A stretch of 64,000 bases of DNA from Pseudomonas frederiksbergensis (GCF_900105495.1 NZ_FNTF01000002.1:3137501-3201500); one strand, 5' to 3'. Positions 38,581 to 48,969 are shown, numbered from the stretch's first letter. Notes: generated from the letters alone by a model not told the origin. Made by a program: numbers and translations.

Positions 38581-41214
38581 ATGGGCAAATCGCTGGTCAT
38601 TGTGGAATCCCCGGCTAAGGCCAAGACCATCAACAAGTATCTGGGTAACCAATACGTGGTGAAGTCGAGTATCGGCCATATCCGAGACCTGCCCACCAGC
38701 GGTTCGGCTAGCGCCAGCAAAGAGCCAGCCGCCAAGCGCGGCAAGGCCGCCGCGGGTGAAGGTCCGGTGCTCACGCCGAAAGAGAAGGCGCGCAAGCAGC
38801 TGGTCTCGCGCATGGGTGTCGATCCCGATCATGGCTGGAAAGCCAAGTACGAGATCCTCCCGGGCAAGGAAAAGGTCATCGAAGAGCTACGACGGCTCGC
38901 CAAAGATGCTGACACCATCTATCTCGCAACCGACTTGGATCGCGAGGGGGAAGCCATTGCCTGGCACCTGCGCGAAGCCATCGGTGGTGATGACAGCCGC
39001 TACAAGCGCGTGGTGTTCAACGAAATCACCAAGAAGGCGATTCAGGAAGCCTTCTCCAAGCCGGGCGAGCTGGACATCGACCGTGTAAACGCCCAGCAGG
39101 CGCGTCGTTTCCTCGACCGCGTGGTGGGTTACATGGTATCGCCGCTGCTGTGGGCCAAAGTTGCCCGTGGCCTGTCCGCCGGTCGCGTGCAATCGGTTGC
39201 CGTGAAGCTGGTGGTCGAGCGTGAGCGTGAAATTCGCGCGTTCAACCCGGAAGAGTACTGGGAAGTTCATGCCGACCTCGGCACCGCCAAGGGCGCGACT
39301 GTGCGTTTTGATGTGGCGCGCGAGAAAGGCGAAGCCTTCAAGCCGCTGAACGAAACCCAGGCCATGGCCGCACTGGAAAAGCTCAAGGCTTCCAGCTACA
39401 GCATCGTCAAGCGCGAAGACAAACCGACCAGCAGCAAGCCGTCGGCACCGTTCATCACTTCCACCCTGCAACAGGCCGCGAGTAACCGCCTGGGCTTCGG
39501 CGTGAAGAAAACCATGATGATGGCCCAGCGTTTGTACGAAGCCGGCTACATCACTTACATGCGTACCGACTCCACCAACCTCTCGGTTGATGCCGTGACG
39601 ATGGCGCGTACTTATATTGAAGGCGAGTTCGGCAAGAAGTACCTGCCGGAAAACCCGAACGTCTACAGCAGCAAGGAAGGCGCACAAGAGGCTCACGAAG
39701 CGATTCGTCCCTCCGATGCCAATACCGAGCCAAGCAAGCTGTCGGGCATGGAGCGCGATGCTGAGCGGCTCTATGAGCTGATCTGGCGCCAGTTCCTCGC
39801 TTGCCAGATGCTGCCGGCCCAATACCTGTCGACCACTGTCACCGTCGGTGCCGGCGATTTCGAGTTGCGTGCCAAAGGACGGATCCTGAAATTCGACGGT
39901 TACACCCGCGTCATGCCGCAAATTGCCAAGCCTGGCGATGACGACGTGCTGCCGGACATGGCTCAGGGCGACGCGATGAAGCTGATCAAGCTTGATCCGA
40001 CCCAGCACTTCACCAAGCCGCCGGCGCGTTACTCGGAAGCGAGCCTGGTTAAAGAAATGGAAAAACGCGGCATCGGTCGTCCTTCGACCTACGCGGCGAT
40101 CATTTCGACGATCCAGGATCGTGGCTACGTTGCGCTGCACAACCGTCGTTTCTACTCGGAAAAGATGGGCGACATCGTTACCGAACGTCTGGCCGAAAGC
40201 TTCTCCAATCTCATGGACTACGGCTTTACTGCCGGCATGGAAGAGAATCTCGATGACGTGGCCCAGGGTGAGCGCGACTGGAAGAACGTACTCGATGAGT
40301 TCTATGGCGACTTCAAGAAGAAGCTCGAAGTAGCCGAAAGCGCCGAAGGCGGAATGCGCGCCAATCAGCCGGTAATGACCGATATTCCGTGTGTGTTGTG
40401 CGGTCGTCCGATGCAGATTCGCACCGCATCGACCGGCGTGTTCCTCGGCTGCTCGGGCTACAGCCTGCCGCCGAAAGAGCGCTGCAAGGCTACGGTCAAC
40501 CTGGTGCCGGGTGATGAAATCGCGGCGGACGACGAAGGTGAATCGGAATCGCTGGTGCTGCGTGGCAAGCATCGCTGCCCGATCTGCAGCACGGCGATGG
40601 ACGCTTACTTGCTGGATGAGAAGCGCAAGCTGCACATCTGCGGTAACAACCCGGATTGCTCTGGCTACGAAATCGAAGAGGGCACCTATCGCATCAAGGG
40701 CTACGAAGGTCCGAGCCTGGAGTGCGACAAGTGCGGCAGCGAGATGCAGCTCAAGACCGGCCGTTTCGGCAAGTTCTTCGGTTGTACCAACGCGACGTGC
40801 AAGAACACCCGCAAACTGTTGAAAAGCGGTGATGCAGCACCGCCGAAGATGGATCCGGTGAAGATGCCTGAGCTGAAATGCGAAAAGGTCAACGACACTT
40901 ACATCCTGCGCGACGGTGCTTCCGGCCTGTTCCTGGCGGCCAGTCAATTCCCGAAAAACCGCGAAACCCGAGCTCCGCTGGTCATGGAAATTGTGCCGCA
41001 CAAGGATGAGATCGATCCGAAGTACCACTTCCTCTGCGAAGCGCCGAAGAAAGATCCGGACGGCCTGCCTGCGGTGATCCGTTATAGCCGTAAAACCAAA
41101 GAGCAGTACGTGCAGACTGAAGTCGAGGGTAAGCCTACTGGCTGGAAAGCCTACTACGACGGCGGCAAGTGGACAGTTGAAGACAAGCGCCCGGCGAAGA
41201 CTGCCAAGGCTTAA
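38581..41214 (+). CDS. topA: DNA topoisomerase I
   Basis: An 877-residue type IA topoisomerase that relaxes negative supercoils. The Toprim domain opens with [19 protein letters not shown] and has [15 protein letters not shown] (DxDxxGE-type metal site). The catalytic Tyr is in [11 protein letters not shown] near residue 326. Three C-terminal four-Cys zinc fingers follow from about residue 600 (CVLCG, CPICS, CDKCG). It has its own promoter and terminator. Confidence 0.97.
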   Translation: MGKSLVIVESPAKAKTINKYLGNQYVVKSSIGHIRDLPTSGSASASKEPAAKRGKAAAGEGPVLTPKEKARKQLVSRMGVDPDHGWKAKYEILPGKEKVIEELRRLAKDADTIYLATDLDREGEAIAWHLREAIGGDDSRYKRVVFNEITKKAIQEAFSKPGELDIDRVNAQQARRFLDRVVGYMVSPLLWAKVARGLSAGRVQSVAVKLVVEREREIRAFNPEEYWEVHADLGTAKGATVRFDVAREKGEAFKPLNETQAMAALEKLKASSYSIVKREDKPTSSKPSAPFITSTLQQAASNRLGFGVKKTMMMAQRLYEAGYITYMRTDSTNLSVDAVTMARTYIEGEFGKKYLPENPNVYSSKEGAQEAHEAIRPSDANTEPSKLSGMERDAERLYELIWRQFLACQMLPAQYLSTTVTVGAGDFELRAKGRILKFDGYTRVMPQIAKPGDDDVLPDMAQGDAMKLIKLDPTQHFTKPPARYSEASLVKEMEKRGIGRPSTYAAIISTIQDRGYVALHNRRFYSEKMGDIVTERLAESFSNLMDYGFTAGMEENLDDVAQGERDWKNVLDEFYGDFKKKLEVAESAEGGMRANQPVMTDIPCVLCGRPMQIRTASTGVFLGCSGYSLPPKERCKATVNLVPGDEIAADDEGESESLVLRGKHRCPICSTAMDAYLLDEKRKLHICGNNPDCSGYEIEEGTYRIKGYEGPSLECDKCGSEMQLKTGRFGKFFGCTNATCKNTRKLLKSGDAAPPKMDPVKMPELKCEKVNDTYILRDGASGLFLAASQFPKNRETRAPLVMEIVPHKDEIDPKYHFLCEAPKKDPDGLPAVIRYSRKTKEQYVQTEVEGKPTGWKAYYDGGKWTVEDKRPAKTAKA

Positions 41215-41227
41215 AAGGCGCTGAACA

Positions 41228-41276
41228 CAAAAGGCCGCATGACAACCCTCGGGTTTTCATGCGGCCTTTTTGTTTT
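41228..41276 (+). terminator. Rho-independent terminator of topA
   Basis: Stem AAAAGGCCGCATGA / TCATGCGGCCTTTT around a 14-base loop, followed by TTTGTTTTG. Confidence 0.92.
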
Positions 41277-41355
41277 GTGCTTGCGGGAAGCGGAGCTGAT
41301 CCACGACACTGTCTGACCTGCGTGAAGCAATTATTTCGTTGTGGAGGCTGCCGTC

Positions 41356-41880
41356 ATGGCCCACGAACTCTATACCCGTACCAACCAGAAGATTTACTTC
41401 GCCGGCCTGTCGCTGGAAGCGCTCGCCAGAGCCGAAGAGGGGCGGGCGATGAATTCCCTGGCGCTGATCCAGGCCGGACGTGAATCGGCGTTATTTCACC
41501 TTTACGGTGCATTGCTTGGGCTGTGCCATGAAATCGCCGGTTTCTATCGCTTGCCTCAAGCCAACGCGCCTCGGGCCGAGTTGCTGCTGACGCGTGAAGT
41601 ACTTGAAGCCATCGCGATTCCGGAAATGGCCGAGATGGTCGAGTTGGCCAATAATCCGGAAACCTGGCTGGCTAAACTGCTGGCAGCTCATGCTGCGCTG
41701 TTTCAGCCGCCTCGGGCACCGCACAAGCCTAAGGGTGACGTGACGCAGCCGCTGATCCTGGCCGTTAACCTGGATGAAGAAGAGGCTCCGCAGGAGCTGA
41801 GCCGGGAAGAGCTGGAGAGCTGGCGTCAGAATCTCAAGGGACTGGCGATTCGGTTTCGTGAAGGCCTGAACGAGTGCTGA
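41356..41880 (+). CDS. DUF6586-like conserved Pseudomonas protein
   Basis: A 174-residue predicted helical soluble protein starting MAHELYTRTNQKIYFAGLSLEAL. No catalytic motif is seen. It belongs to a Pseudomonas family of unknown function that I associate with DUF6586; the family name is from memory. The ATG at 41356 follows GTGGAGG. It lies between topA and the SOS genes. Confidence 0.8.
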   Translation: MAHELYTRTNQKIYFAGLSLEALARAEEGRAMNSLALIQAGRESALFHLYGALLGLCHEIAGFYRLPQANAPRAELLLTREVLEAIAIPEMAEMVELANNPETWLAKLLAAHAALFQPPRAPHKPKGDVTQPLILAVNLDEEEAPQELSREELESWRQNLKGLAIRFREGLNEC

Positions 41881-42034
41881 AGGATAGAGCGGAATAATGG
41901 ATGGCCCGGTGGGTTGTCCGTTCAGGTCTGAGAGCTGTCGGACCTTTCTCTATATGATGGCATCTGGTCAAGATCCCGAGCGAAGCCTGGCCGATGCCTA
42001 TATAATCCCCGCCTTTCGTGGAGAACAGACCTAT

Positions 42035-42268
42035 ATGCCAACGTCCTTTCTAGAAATTGTCGAGTTACCAGACGGCCGTATTGAGCTGCGCAGGGCTGAG
42101 GACGAGGGTTCTCTGGTTACTTTGGATTTCTCCGAGGATGCCAAAGCGTTTCTGCAGGGTCAGCACGTGGAAGTCGCCAAGGCGATGTTGAGCGTCGGCG
42201 TTCAGATGGCTGGACGCTTGGTTGAAGGCGATTTCAATACAGACGAGGCGTCTCGGGTTCTTCATTGA
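42035..42268 (+). CDS. Small conserved protein of unknown function
   Basis: A 77-residue acidic protein, MPTSFLEIVELPDGRIELRR, with no recognised domain. The ATG at 42035 has GTGGAG upstream; a longer frame reaching 41897 starts in unrelated sequence. It is convergent with sulA. A gene of this size occupies the same place in P. aeruginosa as I recall. Confidence 0.8.
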   Translation: MPTSFLEIVELPDGRIELRRAEDEGSLVTLDFSEDAKAFLQGQHVEVAKAMLSVGVQMAGRLVEGDFNTDEASRVLH

Positions 42269-42306
42269 TCCCGCCCGTCGGTTTTTTGCTGATCTCGCTA
42301 CAGTTT

Positions 42307-42330
42307 GGCTTCTCTATCCTTGGAGAAGCC
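42307..42330. terminator. Hairpin between the small gene and sulA
   Basis: Stem GGCTTCTC / GAGAAGCC with an 8-base loop lies between two convergent genes. There is no T run on either side, so termination is only possible. Confidence 0.4.
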
Positions 42331-42362
42331 CCGCGTTGTTCAACGCGCGCATTGTTTGTCAG

Positions 42363-42836
42363 TTAACCCAATCGAATATTCAGGCTTTGTGCGTCCCCGA
42401 TCCGGGCGGCGCTGATCAGCTGTTGCCGTGAAGTTGTGCTCAAAGGGTTGAGCCAGCTGACCACCGTGTGGCTGCGGCCCAGGCGCAAGGCCTCGCAGGT
42501 CAGTTGCTGTGCGCTCTGAGTGCCGCGCGGTTGCAGCAGCAGGATGCGTTCGCGGTTAAGGCCGGCGTCCCGCAACCAGGCCTGGGTCAGGCTGGCGGGT
42601 GGCGCGATCAGCGTTAGCCAGCGCGCGTCCTGGTCCTGGCTCAGTTCCCTGAGAATCGGCGCCAGAAGGTTCAGGCAGTTCCCGGCGGCACCACGCAGCG
42701 ACAGCTCACTGAAGACTTCGGGCTCGGCGCTCCAGGGTGACTCGACCACATCTTTCAGGATCGGCGCCAATGGCTGCACCATGAAAGCCTCGAACAACGG
42801 CAGTTGGGCTTGTTGTGATGTATGTGGGAACTGCAT
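42363..42836 (-). CDS. sulA: SOS-induced cell division inhibitor SulA
   Basis: A 157-residue protein, MQFPHTSQQAQLPLFEAF, with the family core WLTLIAPPASLTQAWLRDAGLNR in two blocks. SulA binds FtsZ and blocks septation during DNA damage. The ATG at 42836 follows AAGGAGG. It lies 10 bp after lexA, so it is expressed with lexA from the LexA-controlled promoter. Confidence 0.92.
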   Translation of the reverse strand: MQFPHTSQQAQLPLFEAFMVQPLAPILKDVVESPWSAEPEVFSELSLRGAAGNCLNLLAPILRELSQDQDARWLTLIAPPASLTQAWLRDAGLNRERILLLQPRGTQSAQQLTCEALRLGRSHTVVSWLNPLSTTSRQQLISAARIGDAQSLNIRLG

Positions 42837-42846
42837 AAAGCCTCCT

Positions 42847-43455
42847 TTAGCGGCGAATGACGCCGACACTCAAGCCTTCGATCACCAGTTCCTGATCTTT
42901 CAGGTTCACTTCGATAGGGGCGAATTCAGGGTTTTCGGCGATCAACCAGACCTTGCTGCCGTCGCGCTTGAAACGCTTGACGGTCACTTCGTCGCCGATC
43001 CGAGCTACTACAATCTGGCCGTTGCGGGCTTCTCGGGTGGTGTGCACTGCCAGCAGGTCACCGTCGAAAATGCCTACATCCTTCATGCTCATGCCATGAA
43101 CCCGAAGTAGATAGTCGGCGCGAGGATGGAAGAACGACGGGTTGATGTTGCAAGACTCTTCGATGTGCTGCTGGGCTAGGATCGGAGCACCGGCAGCCAC
43201 TCGGCCAATGATCGGCAAGGTGGACTCGTCGGCCTTGGCTTCAAAGCCGGGAATGCGAATGCCACGGGAAGCACCGGGTGTCATCTCGATCGCTCCCTTG
43301 CGGGCCAGCGCCTTGAGATGTTCTTCTGCCGCATTGGGTGACTTGAAGCCCAGTTCCTGAGCGATTTCCGCGCGGGTGGGTGGGTAGCCGTTGTCTTCGA
43401 GGCAGCGTTTGATGAAGGCCAGAATCTCTGCTTGGCGTGGCGTCAGCTTTAGCAT
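42847..43455 (-). CDS. lexA: SOS repressor LexA
   Basis: A 202-residue repressor. An N-terminal winged helix ([19 protein letters not shown]) precedes the self-cleavage domain: Ala-Gly scissile bond near residues 88-89 in GRVAAGAP, Ser123 in [13 protein letters not shown] and Lys160 in VTVKRF. All catalytic residues are present. Two LexA boxes lie directly upstream, so it is autoregulated. It is the first gene of a lexA-sulA operon. Confidence 0.97.
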   Translation of the reverse strand: MLKLTPRQAEILAFIKRCLEDNGYPPTRAEIAQELGFKSPNAAEEHLKALARKGAIEMTPGASRGIRIPGFEAKADESTLPIIGRVAAGAPILAQQHIEESCNINPSFFHPRADYLLRVHGMSMKDVGIFDGDLLAVHTTREARNGQIVVARIGDEVTVKRFKRDGSKVWLIAENPEFAPIEVNLKDQELVIEGLSVGVIRR

Positions 43456-43465
43456 AATGATCGCT

Positions 43466-43481
43466 CTGTCTTTTTATACAG
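43466..43481 (-). promoter_or_regulatory. LexA box 1 of the lexA promoter
   Basis: On the minus strand CTGTATAAAAAGACAG, a perfect CTGT-N8-ACAG SOS box, ending 10 bp before the lexA ATG. Confidence 0.9.
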
Positions 43482-43484
43482 TGA

Positions 43485-43500
43485 CTGGGATTATATACAG
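43485..43500 (-). promoter_or_regulatory. LexA box 2 of the lexA promoter
   Basis: On the minus strand CTGTATATAATCCCAG, with a perfect left half and CCAG in place of ACAG. It starts 19 bp from box 1, so LexA dimers would sit about two helical turns apart. Confidence 0.85.
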
Positions 43501-43625
43501 TGAAACCGTCTTGGCAATGCTCCTTTTTTTGCCGGCCGCCAGACGGTCGATGAGCACGCTGATTCACGCTTGCGAGTTGTATGGTTAAATAGCTGACCGG
43601 CCATTCCCAAAACGAACCGTCAGGC

Positions 43626-43669
43626 TTGACAAGGCCTGGGCTGAAACGTATGTTTCAAACAAGTGTTTG
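43626..43669 (+). promoter_or_regulatory. psrA promoter with overlapping PsrA operators
   Basis: A -35 TTGACA (43626-43631) and a -10 TATGTT (43649-43654) have 17-bp spacing. The palindrome GAAACGTATGTTTC (43643-43656) covers the -10, and CAAACAAGTGTTTG (43656-43669) follows it. Both match the PsrA consensus G/CAAAC-N4-GTTTG/C, so autorepression is expected. Confidence 0.8.
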
Positions 43670-43684
43670 TCAGGCGGAGTAGCC

Positions 43685-44392
43685 ATGGCCCAGTCGGAAA
43701 CCGTTGAACGCATTCTTGATGCTGCCGAGCAATTGTTCGCGGAAAAAGGTTTTGCTGAAACCTCATTGCGTCTGATCACCAGCAAGGCCGGTGTCAATCT
43801 GGCGGCGGTGAACTATCACTTCGGTTCAAAGAAGGCCTTGATCCAGGCAGTTTTCTCGCGCTTTCTCGGGCCGTTCTGCTTGAGCCTCGATAAAGAGCTC
43901 GAGCGGCGTCAGGCCAAGCCGGAGAACAAGCCGACGCTAGAGGAGCTGCTGGAAATCCTCGTCGAGCAAGCTCTGGTGGTGCAGCCACGTAGCGGCAACG
44001 ATCTGTCGATTTTCATGCGATTGCTGGGCCTGGCTTTCAGTCAGAGCCAAGGGCACTTGCGGCGTTATCTGGAAGACATGTACGGCAAGGTGTTCCGCCG
44101 CTACATGATGTTGGTCAACGAAGCTGCGCCGCGTATCCCGCCGATCGAGTTGTTCTGGCGCGTGCACTTCATGCTCGGTGCCGCCGCATTCAGCATGTCC
44201 GGTATCAAGGCCCTGCGCGCAATTGCCGAGACCGACTTCGGCGTCAACACCTCCATTGAGCAAGTAATGCGTCTGATGGTGCCGTTCCTGGCGGCTGGCA
44301 TGCGCGCCGAAACCGGGGTCACCGACACGGCCATGGCCACCGCGCAGTTGCGTCCACGCAGCAAATCGACCCCGGCCGTCGCCAAGGTTTAA
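43685..44392 (+). CDS. psrA: TetR-family regulator PsrA
   Basis: A 235-residue regulator with an N-terminal TetR helix-turn-helix (VERILDAAEQLFAEKGF and VNLAAVNYHFGSKKALI). PsrA senses long-chain fatty acids, represses fadBA and itself, and activates rpoS in Pseudomonas. The ATG at 43685 follows a GCGGAG site. Its own operators overlap its promoter. It is divergent from lexA. Confidence 0.93.
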   Translation: MAQSETVERILDAAEQLFAEKGFAETSLRLITSKAGVNLAAVNYHFGSKKALIQAVFSRFLGPFCLSLDKELERRQAKPENKPTLEELLEILVEQALVVQPRSGNDLSIFMRLLGLAFSQSQGHLRRYLEDMYGKVFRRYMMLVNEAAPRIPPIELFWRVHFMLGAAAFSMSGIKALRAIAETDFGVNTSIEQVMRLMVPFLAAGMRAETGVTDTAMATAQLRPRSKSTPAVAKV

Positions 44393-44550
44393 CTGCGCAC
44401 GGGTGGGCGCGGCAGCTGACATCCGCTAAGCTAGCCGCCCATGCCGACTCTCGTTTTGAACCCGCTCCCCATTTGTATCGCCGACCTGCCGGGCATTGCC
44501 CATGGCGGCGATTTTGTGCGAGCCGGATTTATCATTATCAAGGAATCTCT

Positions 44551-45561
44551 ATGACTGCTGGCCTGCAAGGCTCGTTGATGGTGGACGTCGCCGGTACCTG
44601 GCTGACGGCTGAAGATCGCCAATTGTTGCGCCAGCCCGAAGTGGGCGGCCTGATCATTTTCGCCCGCAATATCGAACACCCGCGTCAGGTGCGCGAATTG
44701 AGCGCCTCAATCCGCGCCATTCGTCCCGATCTGCTGTTGGCAGTCGACCAGGAGGGCGGCCGGGTTCAGCGTTTGCGTCAGGGTTTTGTACGCCTGCCAG
44801 CCATGCGCGCCATCGCTGACAACCCGAATGCCGAGTACCTCGCCGAGCAGTGCGGCTGGATCATGGCGACTGAAGTGCTGGCCGTCGGCCTCGATCTGAG
44901 TTTCGCTCCCGTGCTGGACCTCGACTTCCAGCGCAGCGCTGTGGTCGGCACCCGTTCATTCGAAGGTGATCCCGAACGTGCAGCGTTGCTGGCGGGAGCC
45001 TTCATTCGCGGCATGAACAGCGCCGGGATGGCCGCCACCGGCAAGCACTTTCCCGGTCACGGCTGGGCCGAGGCCGACTCCCACGTTGCAATCCCTGTTG
45101 ATGAACGCAGTCTCGACGAAATCCGCGCCAATGACCTGGTGCCGTTCGCCCGACTGAGCAAGCAATTGGCTGCAGTCATGCCGGCCCACGTGATCTATCC
45201 GCAAGTCGATTCGCAGCCTGCCGGCTTCTCCCGCCGCTGGTTGCAGGACATCCTGCGTGGCGAACTGCAATTTGACGGCGTGATCTTCAGCGATGACCTG
45301 TCCATGGCCGGTGCCCACGTAGTCGGCGATGCTGCCAGCCGTATCGAAGCGGCGCTGACGGCCGGTTGCGACATGGGCCTGGTGTGCAACGATCGCGCGG
45401 CCGCTGAATTGGCCCTGAGCGCCGCCCAGCGCCTGAAGGTAAAGCCGTCCGAGCGCATTGCGCGGATGCGCGGCCAGTCGTACGCCAGCACTGAATACCG
45501 TCAGGATCCTCGCTGGCTGACAGCCGTGGGCGCGCTCAAAGATGCTCAACTGATCGATTGA
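44551..45561 (+). CDS. nagZ: Beta-N-acetylhexosaminidase NagZ
   Basis: A 336-residue cytoplasmic GH3 enzyme that removes GlcNAc from anhydro-muropeptides in peptidoglycan recycling; its products can induce AmpC beta-lactamase. Motifs: LLAVDQEGGRVQRL, the general-acid loop KHFPGHGWAEADSH near residue 165, and the Asp nucleophile in GVIFSDDLSMAGA. The ATG at 44551 follows AAGGAATCTCT and overlaps by ATGA the end of a possible 37-codon leader (44441-44554). Confidence 0.95.
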   Translation: MTAGLQGSLMVDVAGTWLTAEDRQLLRQPEVGGLIIFARNIEHPRQVRELSASIRAIRPDLLLAVDQEGGRVQRLRQGFVRLPAMRAIADNPNAEYLAEQCGWIMATEVLAVGLDLSFAPVLDLDFQRSAVVGTRSFEGDPERAALLAGAFIRGMNSAGMAATGKHFPGHGWAEADSHVAIPVDERSLDEIRANDLVPFARLSKQLAAVMPAHVIYPQVDSQPAGFSRRWLQDILRGELQFDGVIFSDDLSMAGAHVVGDAASRIEAALTAGCDMGLVCNDRAAAELALSAAQRLKVKPSERIARMRGQSYASTEYRQDPRWLTAVGALKDAQLID

Positions 45562-45626
45562 GACCTTTCGGCTTACATGCTGAGTTTTGATACCTGCGAA
45601 CTGCGATCACTTTCAGAAGTGTAAAT

Positions 45627-48600
45627 ATGATGCTGGCAATTATTGAGCAACTTCATGAACTGTCATGGGCGGAGGAGTTCAGTCATCGTGCTCTGGATAA
45701 GGCTCGCAGATACGCTGTAGAAAACCGGGTGCAAATCTGCGAAATCGAGGACGCTCTCGTTCTCGCCATCTGCAAAGGTTCCCAAGGGAATATTTACGAA
45801 CAAGCCATTGAACTCATCGAAGACCCTAATGGTGATTTTGAGCTGGTTTGTTCTTGTTCGTGTCCGGTGGTGATCAATTGCAAGCACTGCGCAACCGTGC
45901 TTTACAACTTGCAAGAACTGCCGATGGACTCGTTCAAAAGCACTGCCTCGGTTCAACTGAATCGTGAGTTGGAGCGTTGGCTCAATGATATTCCCCACGA
46001 CGTTCCAGATCGCGAGGGGGCTGCGCAGAGCGCTGGCACTTGCTGGGTATACAAACTCAAAGCAACGTCCACCACAGGCAAGTGGTTGCTGGAAATCTAC
46101 AAGGCTCGTCAGCTCAAGGATGGCCGCTTGCAGGACATCAAATCGGTGTACTCGCCGTCAGATGCACTGATGCGCGAGCCCGGCTATCTGTCGGAGCTTG
46201 ACTTGCGAATCGCAAGATTGCTGGTCGCCGTCCACTCCCAACATTCGTTTTACAGCGGCTATCCCCTGCAGGGCAGCAGTGGCGCCGAAGTTCTTCAATT
46301 GGCATTAAAAACCTCACGCCTGTATCTCGATTTCGAACAATTGCAGCCGCTGGTAGCTGGAAAGAGCAGGTCTGGGCAGTTTGCCTGGACCGAGCAACTC
46401 AGCGGCAGCTTCCGTCCTCAGTGGCGTAGTGAGGAAGTGTCTGAAGAAACGGTTCTGGCGCTGGAACCTTTGTACTACCTGGATCGCGAACGGCTGGAAG
46501 TTGGGCCGCTGCTTAGCGAGCTAGACGGAAAGCTGGCCTGCCATCTGTCATTGGTCCCTGACATTCCCGCACCTCAGGCCATGCAGTTCAGCCATCGGAT
46601 GAGTGCTGTAACTCGAGTCGTGCCTCCACCGCATGCATTGACCGAGCGGATCGTCGATGACGTCGAACCCCAAGCCTTCCTGACGCTTGCAAGCACTAAC
46701 CGTTACAGGAACTGGAAGCATGAAGTTGAACATCGCGCGGCTTTGGCGTTTACCTATAACGGGCACGTGGCGGCGGACAAAAAATCCTCAGAAGTACTGA
46801 TACTGTCCGGCACCGAAACCCAGCGCATCCAACGCAAAACCGTGGCTGAAAAAGCCTTGCGCCAAGCTTTGCAAAAACAGGGCTTCAAAAAGGCCACCCG
46901 TAAAAGTGATGCGCTACCCGACAGTGCGGGCGAAATGTTCGATTTGCCGGACGACTCGGCTTGGCTGACTTTTGTGCAGTCCGTAGTCCCGGCGCTCAGA
47001 GAGGCAAATTGGCAGATCCGTATCGATGAGAGCTTTCATTTCAATGTGCAGCCCGTAGATGAATGGTATGCCGATGTCGAGGAATCTCCGGGGCGCGAGT
47101 GGTTCGATCTGCAGTTGGGTGTCGTAGTCAATGGCGAGCGCCACAGTTTGCTGCCCATCCTGCTGCAATTGTTGCGCAGACAGCCGCAGCTGCTGAACCC
47201 GACAGAGCTGGCCATGCGTGACGATGACGATCAAGTGCTGATCGATCTCAACAGTGGGCAGTTGGGTGCCAAGCCAGGTATAAAAATTGCGCTGTCCCTG
47301 GGACGAATCAAACCATTGATGGCAACGCTCGGTGAGTTGTATTTGGGGGGGAGCAGCAGCGCCTCGTTACGCTTGAGCGCTCCTGATGCGGCGCGACTGA
47401 GCGAGCTGGAGGGGTTGCCGCTGGTCTGGCAGGGCGGTGAGCGCTTGCGCAGTTTCGCCAAACGCTTGCGTGAATCGACTCAGGCGAACGTTGCTGTTCC
47501 GGAAGGCCTCAACGCCACATTGCGGCCTTATCAGCTTGAAGGTCTGAACTGGATGCAGACTCTTCGTGAGCTTGAGGTTGGCGGTATTCTTGGCGACGAC
47601 ATGGGCCTGGGCAAGACCCTGCAAACACTGGCTCATTTACTCGTCGAGAAGCAGGCAGGGCGACTCGATGTTCCGGCACTTGCGGTGATGCCGACCAGCC
47701 TCATTCCCAACTGGCTCGACGAAGCGGCACGCTTCACCCCGGAGCTGAAAGTCCTGGCGCTGCATGGCGCTACTCGGCAAAAGGATTTCATCAACCTTGC
47801 CGAATACGATCTGGTGCTGACCACGTATGCGTTATTGCCGCGCGATCTTGAGGTTTTGCAACCACAGGTCTGGAGCGTACTGATTCTCGATGAAGCACAG
47901 AACATCAAAAATCCGCTCAGCAAAGCTGCCCAGGCTGCCCGTGATCTGGAGGCCCGGCAGCGTTTGTGCCTGTCCGGCACGCCATTGGAAAATCACCTCG
48001 GCGAGCTATGGTCACTGTTTCACTTCCTGTTGCCCGGGTGGCTGGGCGACAGTAAAACCTTCAATCGTGACTACCGCACCCCGATCGAGAAGCACGGCAA
48101 TAGCGAACGGATGCAGCACCTGACTGCCCGCATAAAGCCCTTTCTGTTGCGCCGCAAGAAAGAACAGGTCGCCACCGAGTTGCCGCCAAAAACCGAAATC
48201 GTGCATTGGATCGAACTCAGCGATGGGCAGCGGGATGTTTATGAAACCGTGCGCGTGGCGATGGACAAAAAGGTGCGTGATGAAATTGCCCGCAGCGGCG
48301 TTGCGCGTAGCCAGATCATCATCCTCGACGCTTTGCTGAAGTTGCGTCAGGTGTGCTGCGATCTGCGGCTGGTCAAAATGTCCCTGACGGCGAAAGCACT
48401 TCGTGCGGGCAGCGGCAAGTTGATCGGTTTGATGGAGATGCTGGAGGAGTTACTCAGTGAAGGACGCAAGATTTTGCTGTTTTCGCAGTTCACTTCGATG
48501 CTTGCATTGATTGAGGAGGAATTGCTGCAGCGTGGCGTCGGCTATGCGTTGTTGACTGGCGAAACGACTGATCGGCGCACGCCAGTCAAAGACTTCCAGA

Positions 48601-48935
48601 GCGGCAAGGTGCCGTTGTTCCTGATCAGTCTGAAAGCGGGTGGCACGGGGCTTAATCTGACAGCGGCCGACACGGTGATTCACTTCGATCCGTGGTGGAA
48701 CCCTGCTGTTGAAAACCAGGCCACCGATCGTGCTTACAGGATCGGTCAGGACAAACCGGTGTTCGTCTACAAGATGATTGCCAAGGGCACGGTGGAAGAG
48801 AAAATACAGGCACTGCAACAGGAGAAGGCGGCGTTGGCCGGGGCTGTGCTTGAAGGTGGGACGACCGGAGGGTGGAAGCTTGAGCAGAGTGACATTGAAG
48901 CGTTGTTTGCGCCGTTGCCTGAACCCAGGTCCTGA
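45627..48935 (+). CDS. SWIM zinc-finger SNF2-family helicase, long paralogue
   Basis: A 1102-residue protein. A SWIM zinc finger occupies residues 75-90 (CSCSCP and NCKHC). A variable region of about 550 residues follows. The SNF2 ATPase has Walker A DDMGLGKT near residue 655, motif II DEAQ near 753, the helicase C half (LLFSQFTSMLALIEEE, DRAYRIGQ) and a short tail. All ATPase motifs are intact. It probably remodels DNA-protein complexes, but the role is unknown. It is convergent with a close paralogue (49074-51764). Relative to that paralogue it has about 205 more residues just after the SWIM finger. It appears less GC-rich in its 5' part than its neighbours. The ribosome-binding site is weak. 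Confidence 0.9.
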   Translation: MMLAIIEQLHELSWAEEFSHRALDKARRYAVENRVQICEIEDALVLAICKGSQGNIYEQAIELIEDPNGDFELVCSCSCPVVINCKHCATVLYNLQELPMDSFKSTASVQLNRELERWLNDIPHDVPDREGAAQSAGTCWVYKLKATSTTGKWLLEIYKARQLKDGRLQDIKSVYSPSDALMREPGYLSELDLRIARLLVAVHSQHSFYSGYPLQGSSGAEVLQLALKTSRLYLDFEQLQPLVAGKSRSGQFAWTEQLSGSFRPQWRSEEVSEETVLALEPLYYLDRERLEVGPLLSELDGKLACHLSLVPDIPAPQAMQFSHRMSAVTRVVPPPHALTERIVDDVEPQAFLTLASTNRYRNWKHEVEHRAALAFTYNGHVAADKKSSEVLILSGTETQRIQRKTVAEKALRQALQKQGFKKATRKSDALPDSAGEMFDLPDDSAWLTFVQSVVPALREANWQIRIDESFHFNVQPVDEWYADVEESPGREWFDLQLGVVVNGERHSLLPILLQLLRRQPQLLNPTELAMRDDDDQVLIDLNSGQLGAKPGIKIALSLGRIKPLMATLGELYLGGSSSASLRLSAPDAARLSELEGLPLVWQGGERLRSFAKRLRESTQANVAVPEGLNATLRPYQLEGLNWMQTLRELEVGGILGDDMGLGKTLQTLAHLLVEKQAGRLDVPALAVMPTSLIPNWLDEAARFTPELKVLALHGATRQKDFINLAEYDLVLTTYALLPRDLEVLQPQVWSVLILDEAQNIKNPLSKAAQAARDLEARQRLCLSGTPLENHLGELWSLFHFLLPGWLGDSKTFNRDYRTPIEKHGNSERMQHLTARIKPFLLRRKKEQVATELPPKTEIVHWIELSDGQRDVYETVRVAMDKKVRDEIARSGVARSQIIILDALLKLRQVCCDLRLVKMSLTAKALRAGSGKLIGLMEMLEELLSEGRKILLFSQFTSMLALIEEELLQRGVGYALLTGETTDRRTPVKDFQSGKVPLFLISLKAGGTGLNLTAADTVIHFDPWWNPAVENQATDRAYRIGQDKPVFVYKMIAKGTVEEKIQALQQEKAALAGAVLEGGTTGGWKLEQSDIEALFAPLPEPRS

Positions 48936-48969
48936 TAGCTGATTTCTTCAGTCAATACGAGGTGACCCC

